From Gemmatimonadota bacterium (lineage in GTDB: Bacteria; Gemmatimonadota; Gemmatimonadetes; Gemmatimonadales; Gemmatimonadaceae), in assembly GCA_016704465.1 (NCBI GenBank), contig JADJAD010000006.1:310001-374000 (forward strand): a DNA stretch of 64,000 nt. The letters are read 5' to 3'. Numbering within the stretch: the stretch's first letter is position 1; every line of letters starts with the position of its first letter. A program made the position numbers and the translations under genes. This document shows positions 54,257 to 63,700 of this stretch, in pieces. Below the pieces are notes generated by a model. It did not search any database, was not told the DNA's origin, and saw only the letters and a program-made list of their open reading frames with translations.

Positions 54257-55357
54257 GTGCGCGTTCTCCTGCTGGATGAGGGCTTCGCGAGCGGAGCACT
54301 AACCGCGCGTGGTCTGCGTCGTGCGGGCTGCACGGTCGACGTCATCGCGGCGACTGGTGGAACCGGTAGTTGTCCGGGAACTGGAGGCACGTGGCGGCTG
54401 GCACCACGGGTGGGCGATCCACGACTGATCGAGGTGCTCGACGCGGCCGTTCGGCGCTCCCGGTGCGATGTCGTGTTCCCGGTCACCGAGCCGCTCCAGT
54501 GGCTTGTGTGGGACCAGCGACCGACGTGGGAGGTTTCGGTCTATCCGCAGGTGGAGGGGCCTCACCGCGCCGCGCGGCGGGACAAGCAACGCATGAGTGA
54601 GCTTGTGGCGGGCGTCGGCGTCACGATCCCGCGCCAGCTGCCAGTATCGTCGCGGGCCGACGTTGACCGTGCCGTTCGCGAACTTGGACTCCCCATCGTC
54701 ATCAAGGGGAGTGTCGGGCGGGGAGGCAACGCCACGCACGTCTGCTCAACGCTCGGCGCAGTCCAGTCTGCGACGCAGCAGCTCGCACGACGACTGATCC
54801 CGGCATTCGCGCAAGCACACATCGCGGGCTCCACCTATCTCGCAGGCGGAGTCTTCGACCGTGGCCGACCGCTTCGATTTTATGCTGGTGTCAAGTCGGT
54901 GCAGTTTCCGCGACGGGTTGGTCCAGCGGCCGAGATGCGCTCGTCCAATGATGCAACGCTCAGCGAGCTTGCGAGGCGCGTCTTTGCCGCCGCAGAGGTC
55001 TCTGGTCTCGCCAGTATCGACCTCGTGCGGGATGCGCGAGGGACCTTTCACTTCCTCGAACTGAACCCGCGACCGTGGGGATCGATGGAGGCGGCGGTGC
55101 GGGCCGGTGTCGACCTCTTCGACGTGCTCGTTAGGCTCTGGCGATCGGAGTCGATTGTGCCAAGGCTCGACTTCCGCTCCGACATGCGAACACCGGTCTT
55201 CCCGCTGTACCTCCTGGCGCACCCCTGCTGGTTCTCGGGTCGCGCTGCGCGCGCGATCCTGCCCGATGTTCGTCGTGCGTTCACGCTCGCTCGCGACGAG
55301 CCGGCGCTTGCCTGGCACATGCTGCACCGACTCTCACGCGTGTGCGTCAACTGGTAG
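54257..55357 (+). CDS. ATP-grasp ligase, unknown substrate
   Basis: 366 aa from GTG 54257 (VRVLLLDEGFASGALTARGL). The N-terminal Rossmann-like part is the pre-ATP-grasp fold. The ATP-grasp core follows: KQRMSELVAGVGVTIPRQ (A domain), LPIVIKGSVGRGGNATHV (the phosphate-binding loop with its conserved Lys), AHIAGSTYLAGGVFDRG, and the metal/ATP site SIDLVRDARGTFHFLELNPRPWGS, in which Asp, Glu and Asn are the Mg ligands. Closest in style to carboxylate-amine ligases (PylC/carbamoyl-phosphate-synthetase-L-like). No signal peptide, so it works in the cytoplasm. It heads a run of genes for exported unknown proteins, 33 bases from the next. Contains one octamer (55129). Confidence 0.8.
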   Translation: MRVLLLDEGFASGALTARGLRRAGCTVDVIAATGGTGSCPGTGGTWRLAPRVGDPRLIEVLDAAVRRSRCDVVFPVTEPLQWLVWDQRPTWEVSVYPQVEGPHRAARRDKQRMSELVAGVGVTIPRQLPVSSRADVDRAVRELGLPIVIKGSVGRGGNATHVCSTLGAVQSATQQLARRLIPAFAQAHIAGSTYLAGGVFDRGRPLRFYAGVKSVQFPRRVGPAAEMRSSNDATLSELARRVFAAAEVSGLASIDLVRDARGTFHFLELNPRPWGSMEAAVRAGVDLFDVLVRLWRSESIVPRLDFRSDMRTPVFPLYLLAHPCWFSGRAARAILPDVRRAFTLARDEPALAWHMLHRLSRVCVNW

Positions 55358-55390
55358 CTCGCTCTCGTCACTGCGCCACCCGGAGACACT

Positions 55391-56986
55391 ATGCCCAGCG
55401 CTCTTGCCCGATCACGCCGCAGAGTCCCGATCGCGAGCTTCTCCCTGCTTGCAGCGGCTTGTGTCGTCGTCTCGACCACCACGAGCCGCGAACCTGTTGA
55501 CGCCTCGTCGATGGGTGGCACCGCGGTCACCTCTCCCATCAGGGCCCACCTCGTCGACGGCAGCATGATCCTCTTCAGCGGCGGATTCACGTTGCGAGAA
55601 TCGCAGGTGCGCGGAACGGGGCAGCGGTTCGATGTCTCACGACAGCAGTCCACCGCGAGTGACGGTATACCTCTCGATAGCGTGATCGGTTTCGAGGTGT
55701 ATCAGCGTCGCGTCAACCCGCTACGCACGCTCGTGTACGGTGCGAGCTCGCTCGTGGCATCCGTCGTCAGCATCACGACAGCGGCGGTGGTCCTGTTCGG
55801 CTCCTGCCCGACGATCTATGGCGACAGCAGCGGCATAGCAACGCTCCAGGCCGAGTCGTTCTCGTATAGCATTTCCCCCCTGCTGGCCAAGCGTGATGTC
55901 GATCGCATGACGGTCCGGCCCGATTCCGCTGGTGTTGTCCGGCTGGCGGTGAGGAACGAGGCACTCGAGACGCATCATCTCGACCACATGGAAATTATCG
56001 AGGTGCGACATCGCCCGGGCGAGGTCGCACTGCCGTCGCCCCGCGGGGGCGCGATCGCGGTCTCCGAGCTCGAGGCGGCTGCCTCAACCACCGATCGTTC
56101 CGGTCGCAACGTCAGTCGTGCGGTGGCGAGGGCGGACGGCGACTACTTCTCAACCGACGAGCAGTTCCTCGATCGCGCGATTGCCGGCGGACCGACCGAT
56201 GATCACCTGACGATTGCGTTTCGAAAGCGTCCTGGAGTCGACAGCGTCGCACTCGTGCTGCGCGCGCGCAGCAGCCTGCTGACCACATCGGTGCTGTATG
56301 AACACCTGATGGGACGACAGGGAGCGCTCGCCCTCGACTGGATGGGCGGCGACCTGCAGGGGATTGCGGGACTGGCCGCGCTCGCCTCGTGGTACGGCAG
56401 CAACTTCGGCATGCGCGTGGAAGTCCAGGACGGTGCCGCGTGGCGTTCGGTCATACGACTGATGGACTTCGGGCCAACGGCATGGCGTCAGGTCGGGGTT
56501 GTCGTTCCTGCCGTTCGCAGTGCCGACGACAGCGTACGTATTCGGCTGACCTTCGCGGCCGATGCCTTCCGTATCGATCACCTGACTGTCGCTCACGGCG
56601 TACGGCGTGTCGAGCAGCGGCGGATTCCCATCGCACGAGCGATCGATGCCGAGGGCGGGCTCCGCACCGACATCGTTCGCATGTTGTCCGAGGCGGACGA
56701 CTACGAAGTCGAGGCGGGCCCGGGGGCTCAGTTCTGGCTCGAGTTCAACGCCGCGCCGGCGAACGGCGAACGCGCGCCAGCCACGAGTGCCAGCAGCCGC
56801 ACCTTCTTCTTCGCCGCGCAGGGATACTACGTGGAGTGGCTCCGGCCGGCCTGGATGAAGGATGCGGGCCAACGCACGCCTTTCTCACCCTCAACCACGT
56901 CCATGCGCGACCTGCTGCTCAGCTGGAAGGGCGGGCGGGACTCCCTCGAAGCGCTGTTCTTCACGCGCAGGGTGCCGATCGCATGA
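55391..56986 (+). CDS. Conserved exported protein with GSCPTIY motif
   Basis: 531 aa. The N-terminal signal IASFSLLAAACVVVSTTTS may be a lipoprotein type (AAAC). The next part (about 45-100, AHLVDGSMILFSGGFTLRES, LDSVIGFEVYQR) is a beta segment. A hydrophobic stretch (SLVASVVSITTAAVVLFGSC) then leads into FGSCPTIYGD, and LQAESFSYSISPLLAKRDVD, RLAVRNEALETHHLDHMEI and EVRHRPGEVALPSPRGG follow. I recognise this as the core of a conserved but functionally unnamed family; the Cys-Pro motif and following acidic segment are invariant-looking. Its stop overlaps the next start (ATGA at 56983). Role unknown; context ties it to the ATP-grasp gene. Confidence 0.65.
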   Translation: MPSALARSRRRVPIASFSLLAAACVVVSTTTSREPVDASSMGGTAVTSPIRAHLVDGSMILFSGGFTLRESQVRGTGQRFDVSRQQSTASDGIPLDSVIGFEVYQRRVNPLRTLVYGASSLVASVVSITTAAVVLFGSCPTIYGDSSGIATLQAESFSYSISPLLAKRDVDRMTVRPDSAGVVRLAVRNEALETHHLDHMEIIEVRHRPGEVALPSPRGGAIAVSELEAAASTTDRSGRNVSRAVARADGDYFSTDEQFLDRAIAGGPTDDHLTIAFRKRPGVDSVALVLRARSSLLTTSVLYEHLMGRQGALALDWMGGDLQGIAGLAALASWYGSNFGMRVEVQDGAAWRSVIRLMDFGPTAWRQVGVVVPAVRSADDSVRIRLTFAADAFRIDHLTVAHGVRRVEQRRIPIARAIDAEGGLRTDIVRMLSEADDYEVEAGPGAQFWLEFNAAPANGERAPATSASSRTFFFAAQGYYVEWLRPAWMKDAGQRTPFSPSTTSMRDLLLSWKGGRDSLEALFFTRRVPIA

Positions 56987-57411
56987 CAATTCGATCGCGT
57001 CACTCGACAACCGCGCGTCGCCTGGTGACCGTGTCGCTCGTGGTCCTCGCCGCCTGCTACACCTCACCGCTTCCGAAGCGCGCTGCCATGCGCGACACAC
57101 ACCGAGGCGAGATCGCCACCGTCCGCATGGTCAATGGCACCGAGCGTACCGGCGAGCTATTGGGAGTGCAAGACTCGTCCATAGTCTTGCTGGTCGGGAA
57201 TAGGGTCGCACGTGGCACGCTTGCCAACATTGCGGTCGTGCTGGTGGGCGGAGCACCGTCGAGGCAAATCACGATGGGGTCGGGCGAGACGCTCACGAGG
57301 CTGGCGCGGGCAAGTCGATTCCCGTTTGGGATCACAGCGTACACGCTGTCGGTGTTGCTCGACCAGGCGAAACAGTCGACGCCCGACGCGCTCGCGACCC
57401 GGACGCCATGA
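56983..57411 (+). CDS. Small lipoprotein in the ATP-grasp cluster
   Basis: 142 aa. Start overlaps the upstream stop (ATGA). Signal peptide RRLVTVSLVVLAAC gives lipobox LAAC, so it is a lipoprotein. The mature protein has an SH3/Sm-like beta segment (EIATVRMVNGTERTGELLGV, DSSIVLLVGNRVARGTLANI) and a helical end. Comparable VNGTERTGELL-type strands occur in the first beta part of the upstream protein and in the membrane protein at 52771, hinting at a shared small domain. Its stop overlaps the next start. Confidence 0.7.
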   Translation: MTIRSRHSTTARRLVTVSLVVLAACYTSPLPKRAAMRDTHRGEIATVRMVNGTERTGELLGVQDSSIVLLVGNRVARGTLANIAVVLVGGAPSRQITMGSGETLTRLARASRFPFGITAYTLSVLLDQAKQSTPDALATRTP

Positions 57412-58307
57412 TCCCATCGCTGCCGCTGCGCTCTGCGACGGTATTCGCGCTGACGATCTGCGCCACGCTGCTCCCGCCGCGACTGGCAGCTCAGGTCGCA
57501 CCCGAGCGCGTGCAGGCGCGCTTCGTCGATGACGCGCGAGAGGGAACGCGCCGATACCTCACGCGAGAGAACGCGATTGACGACGGTTTCACCCGTGTCG
57601 GCGTGGAATTCCCGGCGATGGGGGAGCACTGGGTCAGCTTCGCGCGAGTGATGGAGGATGCGTTCGACGCGAGGCGACCATCCGTCCTGATCTACATGAA
57701 CACCAGCGCCGGACCGCAGCTCGCCGGGGTGGCGTACTCGAAGCTCGTGAGAGGGCATGACGAACCACCGGTCTTCCCATTCGCCGGGGCGTGGCACGAG
57801 CACAGCGGGACCGTCGCCGAAGGGAGCCTTCCACTCGGCCATTCAGCGCATCGGAAACCGGCGGCGCGTGGCGATCGAGACGTTTCCGACGACGCACCGG
57901 CCTTCTTCGTGCTGCACGCGTGGATCTGGTCTACCAATCCCGAGGGACTGTTCGCGACCGACAACTGGACGTTACCGCTGCGGCGGCGGGGCCTTCCGAT
58001 CGCCGCACGACTGGAGCGATCGGTCGTGCGCGCGATAGCACTGGCCGAGGACCAGGAGGAGTACTATCGGCTCGTCATACGGTCCATGCTGGCGCTCGCG
58101 GACCACGAGGATGTCGCAGTGGCGCGCGTCATCGACACACATCGAGCGCGTGCGAAACACGAGCTGGCGACGATACGCGAGGGCCAGCGGCTGAGCCCTC
58201 GCGCCTCGGCGCGACTCAGTGCGGTGTGGGCGTCACTCTGGACGGCGCTGGAGCACGCCCTGCCGGAACGGAAAGAGGAGCTGCGTGCGATGCAACGCCA
58301 AGTTTAG
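57408..58307 (+). CDS. Exported His-rich protein, last gene of the cluster
   Basis: 299 aa with a signal peptide (TVFALTICATLLPPRLAAQ). The mature part shows a set of conserved-looking histidines: FPAMGEHWVSF (His74), AGAWHEHSG (His130 and His132), FFVLHAWIWSTNPEG (His170), with DNWTLP following. The spacing suggests a metal site of the kind found in exported cupin- or heme-type proteins, but I do not recognise the family. A helical C-terminus follows. Start ATGA-overlaps the upstream lipoprotein gene, so the three exported proteins are translated as a coupled set. Confidence 0.65.
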   Translation: MIPSLPLRSATVFALTICATLLPPRLAAQVAPERVQARFVDDAREGTRRYLTRENAIDDGFTRVGVEFPAMGEHWVSFARVMEDAFDARRPSVLIYMNTSAGPQLAGVAYSKLVRGHDEPPVFPFAGAWHEHSGTVAEGSLPLGHSAHRKPAARGDRDVSDDAPAFFVLHAWIWSTNPEGLFATDNWTLPLRRRGLPIAARLERSVVRAIALAEDQEEYYRLVIRSMLALADHEDVAVARVIDTHRARAKHELATIREGQRLSPRASARLSAVWASLWTALEHALPERKEELRAMQRQV

Positions 58308-58599
58308 CAGTACCAGTCTACGTCCGGACGAGTCCTGCCAGCGGCGGTGGCATATCCGGCACCGCGTCGCATGCCGATCAAGAGGGCCTGGAACTGGCGC
58401 CGCATCACGGGGAGGGTGACGCCGTCGTCATGTTCCGCGCCGCGTCGCCAGTTCCCATTCGGACGATCATTTCCTTGTCAACGATGAGCGTCGTTGGTCC
58501 TCTGGCACACTCATGGGGATCGCCGAATAGGACTATGCCGGATGGGTCCGTGCTTGGATTCTCTGCCGTGTGGCCGACCGTCGACGTGGAGCTTCCCGC

Positions 58600-58820
58600 A
58601 TGAAGGAGTTCACCAATTCCGAGGCGCGGCAACAGTTGGCGACCCACCTGGGGAGGCGCGCCGTGAGGGTGCCGTGCGCATCCGCCGCCGGGACGGCCAG
58701 ATCCTAATCCTCCGCCCAGACACCCGAACCGGGTCACCCTTGGACGTGCCTCCCTTGTAGCTGGCCCTGTCGCGGGAAGACGTCTTGACCGCCGTCCGCG
58801 GGGGGCGCCGGCCCGGCTGT
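58600..58820 (+). pseudogene. Phd-like antitoxin gene, decayed
   Basis: ATG 58600 opens MKEFTNSEARQQLATHLGR, a typical Phd/YefM-like antitoxin N-terminus. After a frameshift the sequence continues REGAVRIRRRDGQILILRPD, then TRTGSPLDVPPL. A TAG follows, and beyond it the same frame keeps reading LALSREDVLTAVRGGRRP, the expected ending. One frameshift and one stop have silenced it. I found no toxin partner (PIN or other) after it; nothing else is recognisable in 58308-58960. Confidence 0.65.
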
Positions 58821-58960
58821 GCGTGTCGTTGCCTGACACTGGCTGGAACAATCAGCGCCAACCTGCCTCTCTTCGATTGATCCTGGCACCCAACCTGAAC
58901 GGAGGCGTCCCATGATGCTGTCTCGCTGGCGCTAAGGAAGCGCGCGACGGCGTACTGCGC

Positions 58961-59290
58961 TTGCCTTGGCCACGCCGCGCGCCGGCCGATCCCTCCCGCG
59001 AACTGGCGCAGTTGCAAGCCTTCGAGCGTACGCACGAGCTGTTGCGTGAGGAGCACGACCTCCCAAATTCGGTCACCCGATTCCACGCGCTTCCGGTGAT
59101 CTTCCTGGTCCTCGGCCTCCTTCTCCTCACGATCGATGCGCCGATGCTGCTGGTGTCGTTGAGCCTGGCACGCGCGCTCGGGCTCGGCTGCTCCACTCGG
59201 TCATTTGGCGCTGCGTTGGTGAGATCGATCGTCGTCTCGATCGTCAGCATGCAGCGTGGCACCTTCGTCCCCGACTCTCGGAGGGTTTAG
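58961..59290 (+). CDS. Small hypothetical membrane protein
   Basis: 109 codons. The middle is a hydrophobic pair of segments (FHALPVIFLVLGLLLLTIDA, PMLLVSLSLARALGLG) preceded by a charged helix (RELAQLQAFERTHELLREEH). The start codon and ribosome-binding site are poor and the C-terminus (RGTFVPDSRRV) looks out of frame. It may therefore be a worn piece of a larger membrane protein. Kept because the hydrophobic pattern is unlikely to be accidental. Confidence 0.3.
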   Translation: MPWPRRAPADPSRELAQLQAFERTHELLREEHDLPNSVTRFHALPVIFLVLGLLLLTIDAPMLLVSLSLARALGLGCSTRSFGAALVRSIVVSIVSMQRGTFVPDSRRV

Positions 59291-59321
59291 CAGAGGTTCC
59301 TACGAAAGTTGACTCGCGCGT

Positions 59322-59351
59322 ATACGTCATCGGCAAACGTTACATACGTCA
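59322..59351 (+). promoter_or_regulatory. Direct repeats ATACGTCA upstream of SGNH lipoprotein
   Basis: ATACGTCA occurs at 59322-59329 and again at 59344-59351, exactly 22 bp apart (two helical turns) on the same face of the DNA, about 85-110 bases before the ATG at 59436. The surrounding 60 bases are AT-rich for this window, with a TTGACT hexamer at 59309. Consistent with an activator binding site at the promoter. Confidence 0.35.
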
Positions 59352-59435
59352 CATTTCCGGCTGCGTCTGCGCGTCGCCGTTCCTACCGTTGCCGTGCGCT
59401 CATTCCGAGCGCCATCAACCGAAGAGGGACGACCC

Positions 59436-60701
59436 ATGACCCAGCTGCGCAGCATCACCCTGGGGGCTTCGCTTATCGCCTTGGCGGCGTGCGCGGACAG
59501 CCCGACCATCGTCACACCGACGCTCTCGCCGGCCACCGCGCAATCTGAGGCGAACAGTCCGCTCAAGCGCTATGTCGCCATCGGGACCAGCATCTCGATG
59601 GGCTGGCAGTCCGAAGGTGCCAACGCGGCGTCGCAGCGCGAGGGCTGGCCCGCCCAGCTTGCTGCGCTCTCGGGGACCACGTTCGAGCTCCCGTTGATCA
59701 GTGGTTTCGGCTGCAAGGCGCCTTTTGCCGCGCCACTGGCGAGCGGCAGGCGAATTTCGGGAGAGCCGGTGACCACGCCCGACGACCAACTCAGCTGCGC
59801 ACCACTCGTGTCGGGAATTGACCTACCGACGAGAAACGTGGCGATCGCCGGGGCGACGACGTTCGACGCACTCTATCGCACCCCGGAAACGGTCCCGAGC
59901 GTCTTTGGGCAGAGCCTGTACTCGCGCATCCTCCCCCCGGGGACGACCCAATTGCACGCCGCGCTGAACCAGAGGCCGCGCGTGATCTCGGTCGAACTCG
60001 GGGCCAACGAAGTCCTCGGCGCGCGTAGCGGGATCGCGATCGTTGGCGTCTCGATCTTCCCGCCCAACGCCTGGATGCCGCTCTACCGCGCGCTCGTCGA
60101 CACGGTGGTCATGAAAACGCCGCAGGTCGTAGTGGTCGGACTGATCAAGGATGCCGCCAGCTTCCCGAGCTTCCGTCGCGGTGCCGAGATCTTCGTCGAC
60201 GCGCCCACCATGCTCGGTGCGTTCAACGTGATGGTGTCGAGCGATTGTGACGGGAGCCAGAACCTGATCTTCGTCCCGGTGCGCATTCCGACGGCTGTCT
60301 CGATCGGATTGACTAACCGCGCCAATAACCTTCCACCCTTCGTCTTCTCGTGCGCCGACGGTGGAACTGGCGTACCGGACTACGTCCTGACCCCGGCCGA
60401 GGCGGGGATCGTGAACCAGACGCTGGCACAAATGACGTCGTTCATCAAGTCGGTCGCAGACCGACATCGGCTGGCGTACTTCGCCCTCGAAGAGTTGTAC
60501 GGCCTCCCCGGCCTCAAGCCGACGTTCAGCGCGGTGCAGCTGATGACCTCCGCGCAGCCCTATGGCTCGTATATCACGCTCGACGGCATTCATCCGAGCG
60601 CCGCTGGATCGGCGGTCCTGGCTCGCGCCGCCGCGCAGGCACTCAACGCCCGGTACAACCTCCACCTCCCCGACGGGACGCCGTTCATCGCATCCCGTTA
60701 G
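59436..60701 (+). CDS. SGNH-hydrolase-like lipoprotein
   Basis: 421 aa. ATG 59436 with GAGGGA ribosome-binding site. Lipoprotein signal LGASLIALAAC (Cys19). The mature fold is SGNH/GDSL-like: block I YVAIGTSISMGW (Thr in place of the Asp of GDS, Ser as nucleophile), block III-like SVELGANEVLG with the Asn-x-Glu region, and block V DGIHPSAAG giving the catalytic Asp-x-x-His. All residues needed for esterase activity except the GDS Asp are present. Predicted surface esterase or lipase. The stop codon TAG lies inside a GCCTAACG-type octamer (60696-60703). A hairpin follows. Confidence 0.82.
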   Translation: MTQLRSITLGASLIALAACADSPTIVTPTLSPATAQSEANSPLKRYVAIGTSISMGWQSEGANAASQREGWPAQLAALSGTTFELPLISGFGCKAPFAAPLASGRRISGEPVTTPDDQLSCAPLVSGIDLPTRNVAIAGATTFDALYRTPETVPSVFGQSLYSRILPPGTTQLHAALNQRPRVISVELGANEVLGARSGIAIVGVSIFPPNAWMPLYRALVDTVVMKTPQVVVVGLIKDAASFPSFRRGAEIFVDAPTMLGAFNVMVSSDCDGSQNLIFVPVRIPTAVSIGLTNRANNLPPFVFSCADGGTGVPDYVLTPAEAGIVNQTLAQMTSFIKSVADRHRLAYFALEELYGLPGLKPTFSAVQLMTSAQPYGSYITLDGIHPSAAGSAVLARAAAQALNARYNLHLPDGTPFIASR

Positions 60702-60718
60702 GCGCTCGTGGTCCGCGG

Positions 60719-60743
60719 CCGGTCGCCCGAGTCGGGCGGCCGG
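60719..60743. terminator. Bidirectional hairpin between convergent genes
   Basis: CCGGTCGCCCGA / TCGGGCGGCCGG, 12-bp stem with one mismatch and a minimal loop, in the 77-base gap between the convergent SGNH and LuxR-type genes. Being symmetric, it could end transcription in both directions. Confidence 0.5.
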
Positions 60744-60778
60744 TCGCGCGGCGGGTTCCGGACCCGTTGGCCGGCGTC

Positions 60779-63700
60779 CTATCCGTCGAGCGTGAGAACC
60801 GGGTGCAGTCGCAGCTGATCCACCAGCGCCGCACGCGAGGCGACGCCAAGTTTTGCGAACATGTGGGACAGGTGGGTGCTCACGGTGCGTGAGGAGATGT
60901 CGAGCCGGTTGGCAATCTCCTTGTTGGTCAGGCGCTGGGCGGCGAGGCGTGCGATGTCGAGCTCTCGTCCCGTCAACGAGTGCGCGCCCTCGCCAGGGTG
61001 CTGGGGCGGCAAACGAAGCCCCAGCGATCGCATCTCGCTCCGCGTCCCGCGCAGCTCGTTCCCTGCCCCGAGCCGCGCGAAGACGTCGTGCGCCAGGCGA
61101 AGCTCGCGCGCGGCACCATCGAGATCGCCGTCGGCCAGCATGACCTGCGCCGCATTCCGTCGCACGCGGGCCGCGTGATAGGGAAACGAAATCGCCTCCA
61201 ACTCCTCGGCGGCGGTGAGCAACGCGGGAACCGCAGCAGGATTCTGCTCTTCAAATCGAAGCCGTAACGCTTCGGCGGCCGCCGCCCACGCCATGCCGAG
61301 GCGATGCGAAAGCAGCCGTGACTGATCGCGCAGTCGTTCCGTCATTTGTCGAACGAGGACATACTGCTGGAGCCAAAGCCCGGCCTCGATGACGATCGGC
61401 AAGAGCCGATGAATCGTCCAGATCACGTACCCATAGCGATCCGCGATCGCGAGCCCACGCTGACCGACGTCGAGCGCTCGTTGACATTCCCCAACCGAGA
61501 GCCAGTACGCCGCCATGCCCGTGTGCGCGAGAATGGCCGTATGTATCTCGCCGGTCAGCGGGGTGCGTCCCTCGCGGGTCGCGAGGTCCACATCGTCGGC
61601 CCGCGAGAGGCGCCACGCCTCCTCCAGGAGCAACCGGCCGGCCTCCAGTTCATCGCGCGCGAGTCGGATGAGCCCCGTCCACACCAGCAAACGCGGGAGC
61701 AGCGTGTCCGCGGCGATCGCGCGGGCGATGGGAATCGCGCGCTCGGCCACGGCGATCCCCTCGTTCCAGGCCCCGATCCCCGAGGCGTGTTCGATCGCGA
61801 TCTCTGCGGTTTGCACCTGCATGAGCGGCGAGCGGAGTTCAAGCGCCAACTGCTCGGCTTGTCGCAGGTGCGTCTCGACGGCGTCGGCGTTGCCTGCCAA
61901 CCCTTCGAGCACGGCCAACGCCCAGTGTGTCGACCAGGTGAGCGATCGGTCACCGCTCGCCAGGGCATGGGCGTGCGCCGCGTTCCCGTGCTCACGTGCC
62001 ACGGCGGGCGGACAGGTCCACCCCTGCAGCTGGGTGAGCGCCCGTCGCACCCGCGCCTGGAGCGCGTGATCCGCACTTCGGTCGGCAATGGGGAGCGCGG
62101 CTTCGACGACAACCTTGGCCTCGTCGATTCGTCCCAGCGCCTGCAGCAGCATGCCCTTCGCGACGCGCGTGCGCACGGCGAGATCGATCCGGTCGATCGC
62201 GAGCGCCGCCTCGTCGGCGTCGTCGAGGTAGCGCAGTCCCTCGGCCGGGCGGCCATCGAAGGCGATCGCGAGCCCAACACGCCGAAGCAGGCGCGCGCGT
62301 GCAAGCGTATCGCCGACCGCGTCAGCCATGGCCAGCGCGCGGAGCCAGTGCGCGATGGCCCCGGTGCGATCGCCGGTGCGCTGGAGCGCGCGCGCAAGAT
62401 CCTCCAGCAACGCTCGGTGCTCCAGGGCGTCGCGCGTGCCCTCCGACATCCCCTCGCAGAGCGCGACCGCGTCGCGGAGGAAGCGGGTCGCCTCCACGTC
62501 GGCGTGCCGGTCGAGCGCTTCGCGTCCCGCCGCACTCATGTACCGCAGCGTGCGGGCATCGCCACCGTTCGCGCGCCCCTCAACAAGGTGCCGGGCGATC
62601 ACCCCTGCCTGGGTGAGCGCCGCGTCGCCGAGCGCGCGCTCGAGCTCCTGAGCCGTCGACAGATGCAACGCCTGTCGACGGGCGGCCGTGAGTCCGGCGA
62701 GCACCGTCAGTTGCAGCAGCGGATGGACGAACTCGTACTGGGGGACGTCGCCCTCGGCGATCTCGCGAAGCACCCGTCGGGCGCAGAGCCCATCCACGGC
62801 ATCGGCGAGGCTCGGCGCATCGAGCGCCGCCACGGCCTGCAGCAACGGGAGCGTCGCGCGACCCCCGATGATCGCAGCCACCTCGGCCAGCCGCCGATGA
62901 TCCGTCTCCAACTCTGCGAGTTGCCCCTGCAGCGCTTCGCGAATGGTCGCCGGAAGCCCGACGTCATCGAAGTCCGCCACCGTCCATTGCTCACCTTCCT
63001 GCCAGATACGTCTGGACTCGACGAGGTGGCGAATGAGCTGATCGACGAAGAGTGGGTTGCCACGCGAGCGTTCGTGTATCCGATCTCCCAGTCGCGCCGC
63101 TGCATCGCCCGTGAGCCCGAAGAGTTGATGCAGCAGCTCGAGAACGTCAAAGCGGGTCAGCGGTTCGAGGGAACGAACGACCGCATCGCCGCGAGCGAGC
63201 AGTGAGCGCTCCACGGTCCGAAGCGCACTCGGGAGCTCCTGCCCGTCGTTGGCGTAGCTGACGATCAACAGCACACGCGATTGCCCGAGCTGTCGCGCCA
63301 GGAAGTGCACGAGCTCTATCGACGATGGGTCGCTCCACTGCGCGTTCTCGAGCACGAGCAGGAGCGGCTGGCGCGCCCCGAGGCGAGTGAGGAACTGCGC
63401 GAAGTTCCAAAGGAGTCGTGTCTTGCGGTCGTCATCTCGGTTCGCCGACGCATCCACCAAGTCGGCCCCGAGTCCGAGACCGCGGAGGAGCGACCCGAGT
63501 TCGCGCTCGGCTCCGCGGGCAAGGACCGACAGCGCCCCCGCAGGCAGCTGCTTGAGTGCCGGAACGAGCGCGTCGGAGATCATCCCGTACGGCATCCCCG
63601 TTTCGGCCGCGTAGGCGCCACCGACGGCGACCATTACCTCTCGCCTCGCCGCCTCGCGGGCCAGCAGGCGGACGAGGCGCGTCTTCCCGATCCCACTCTC

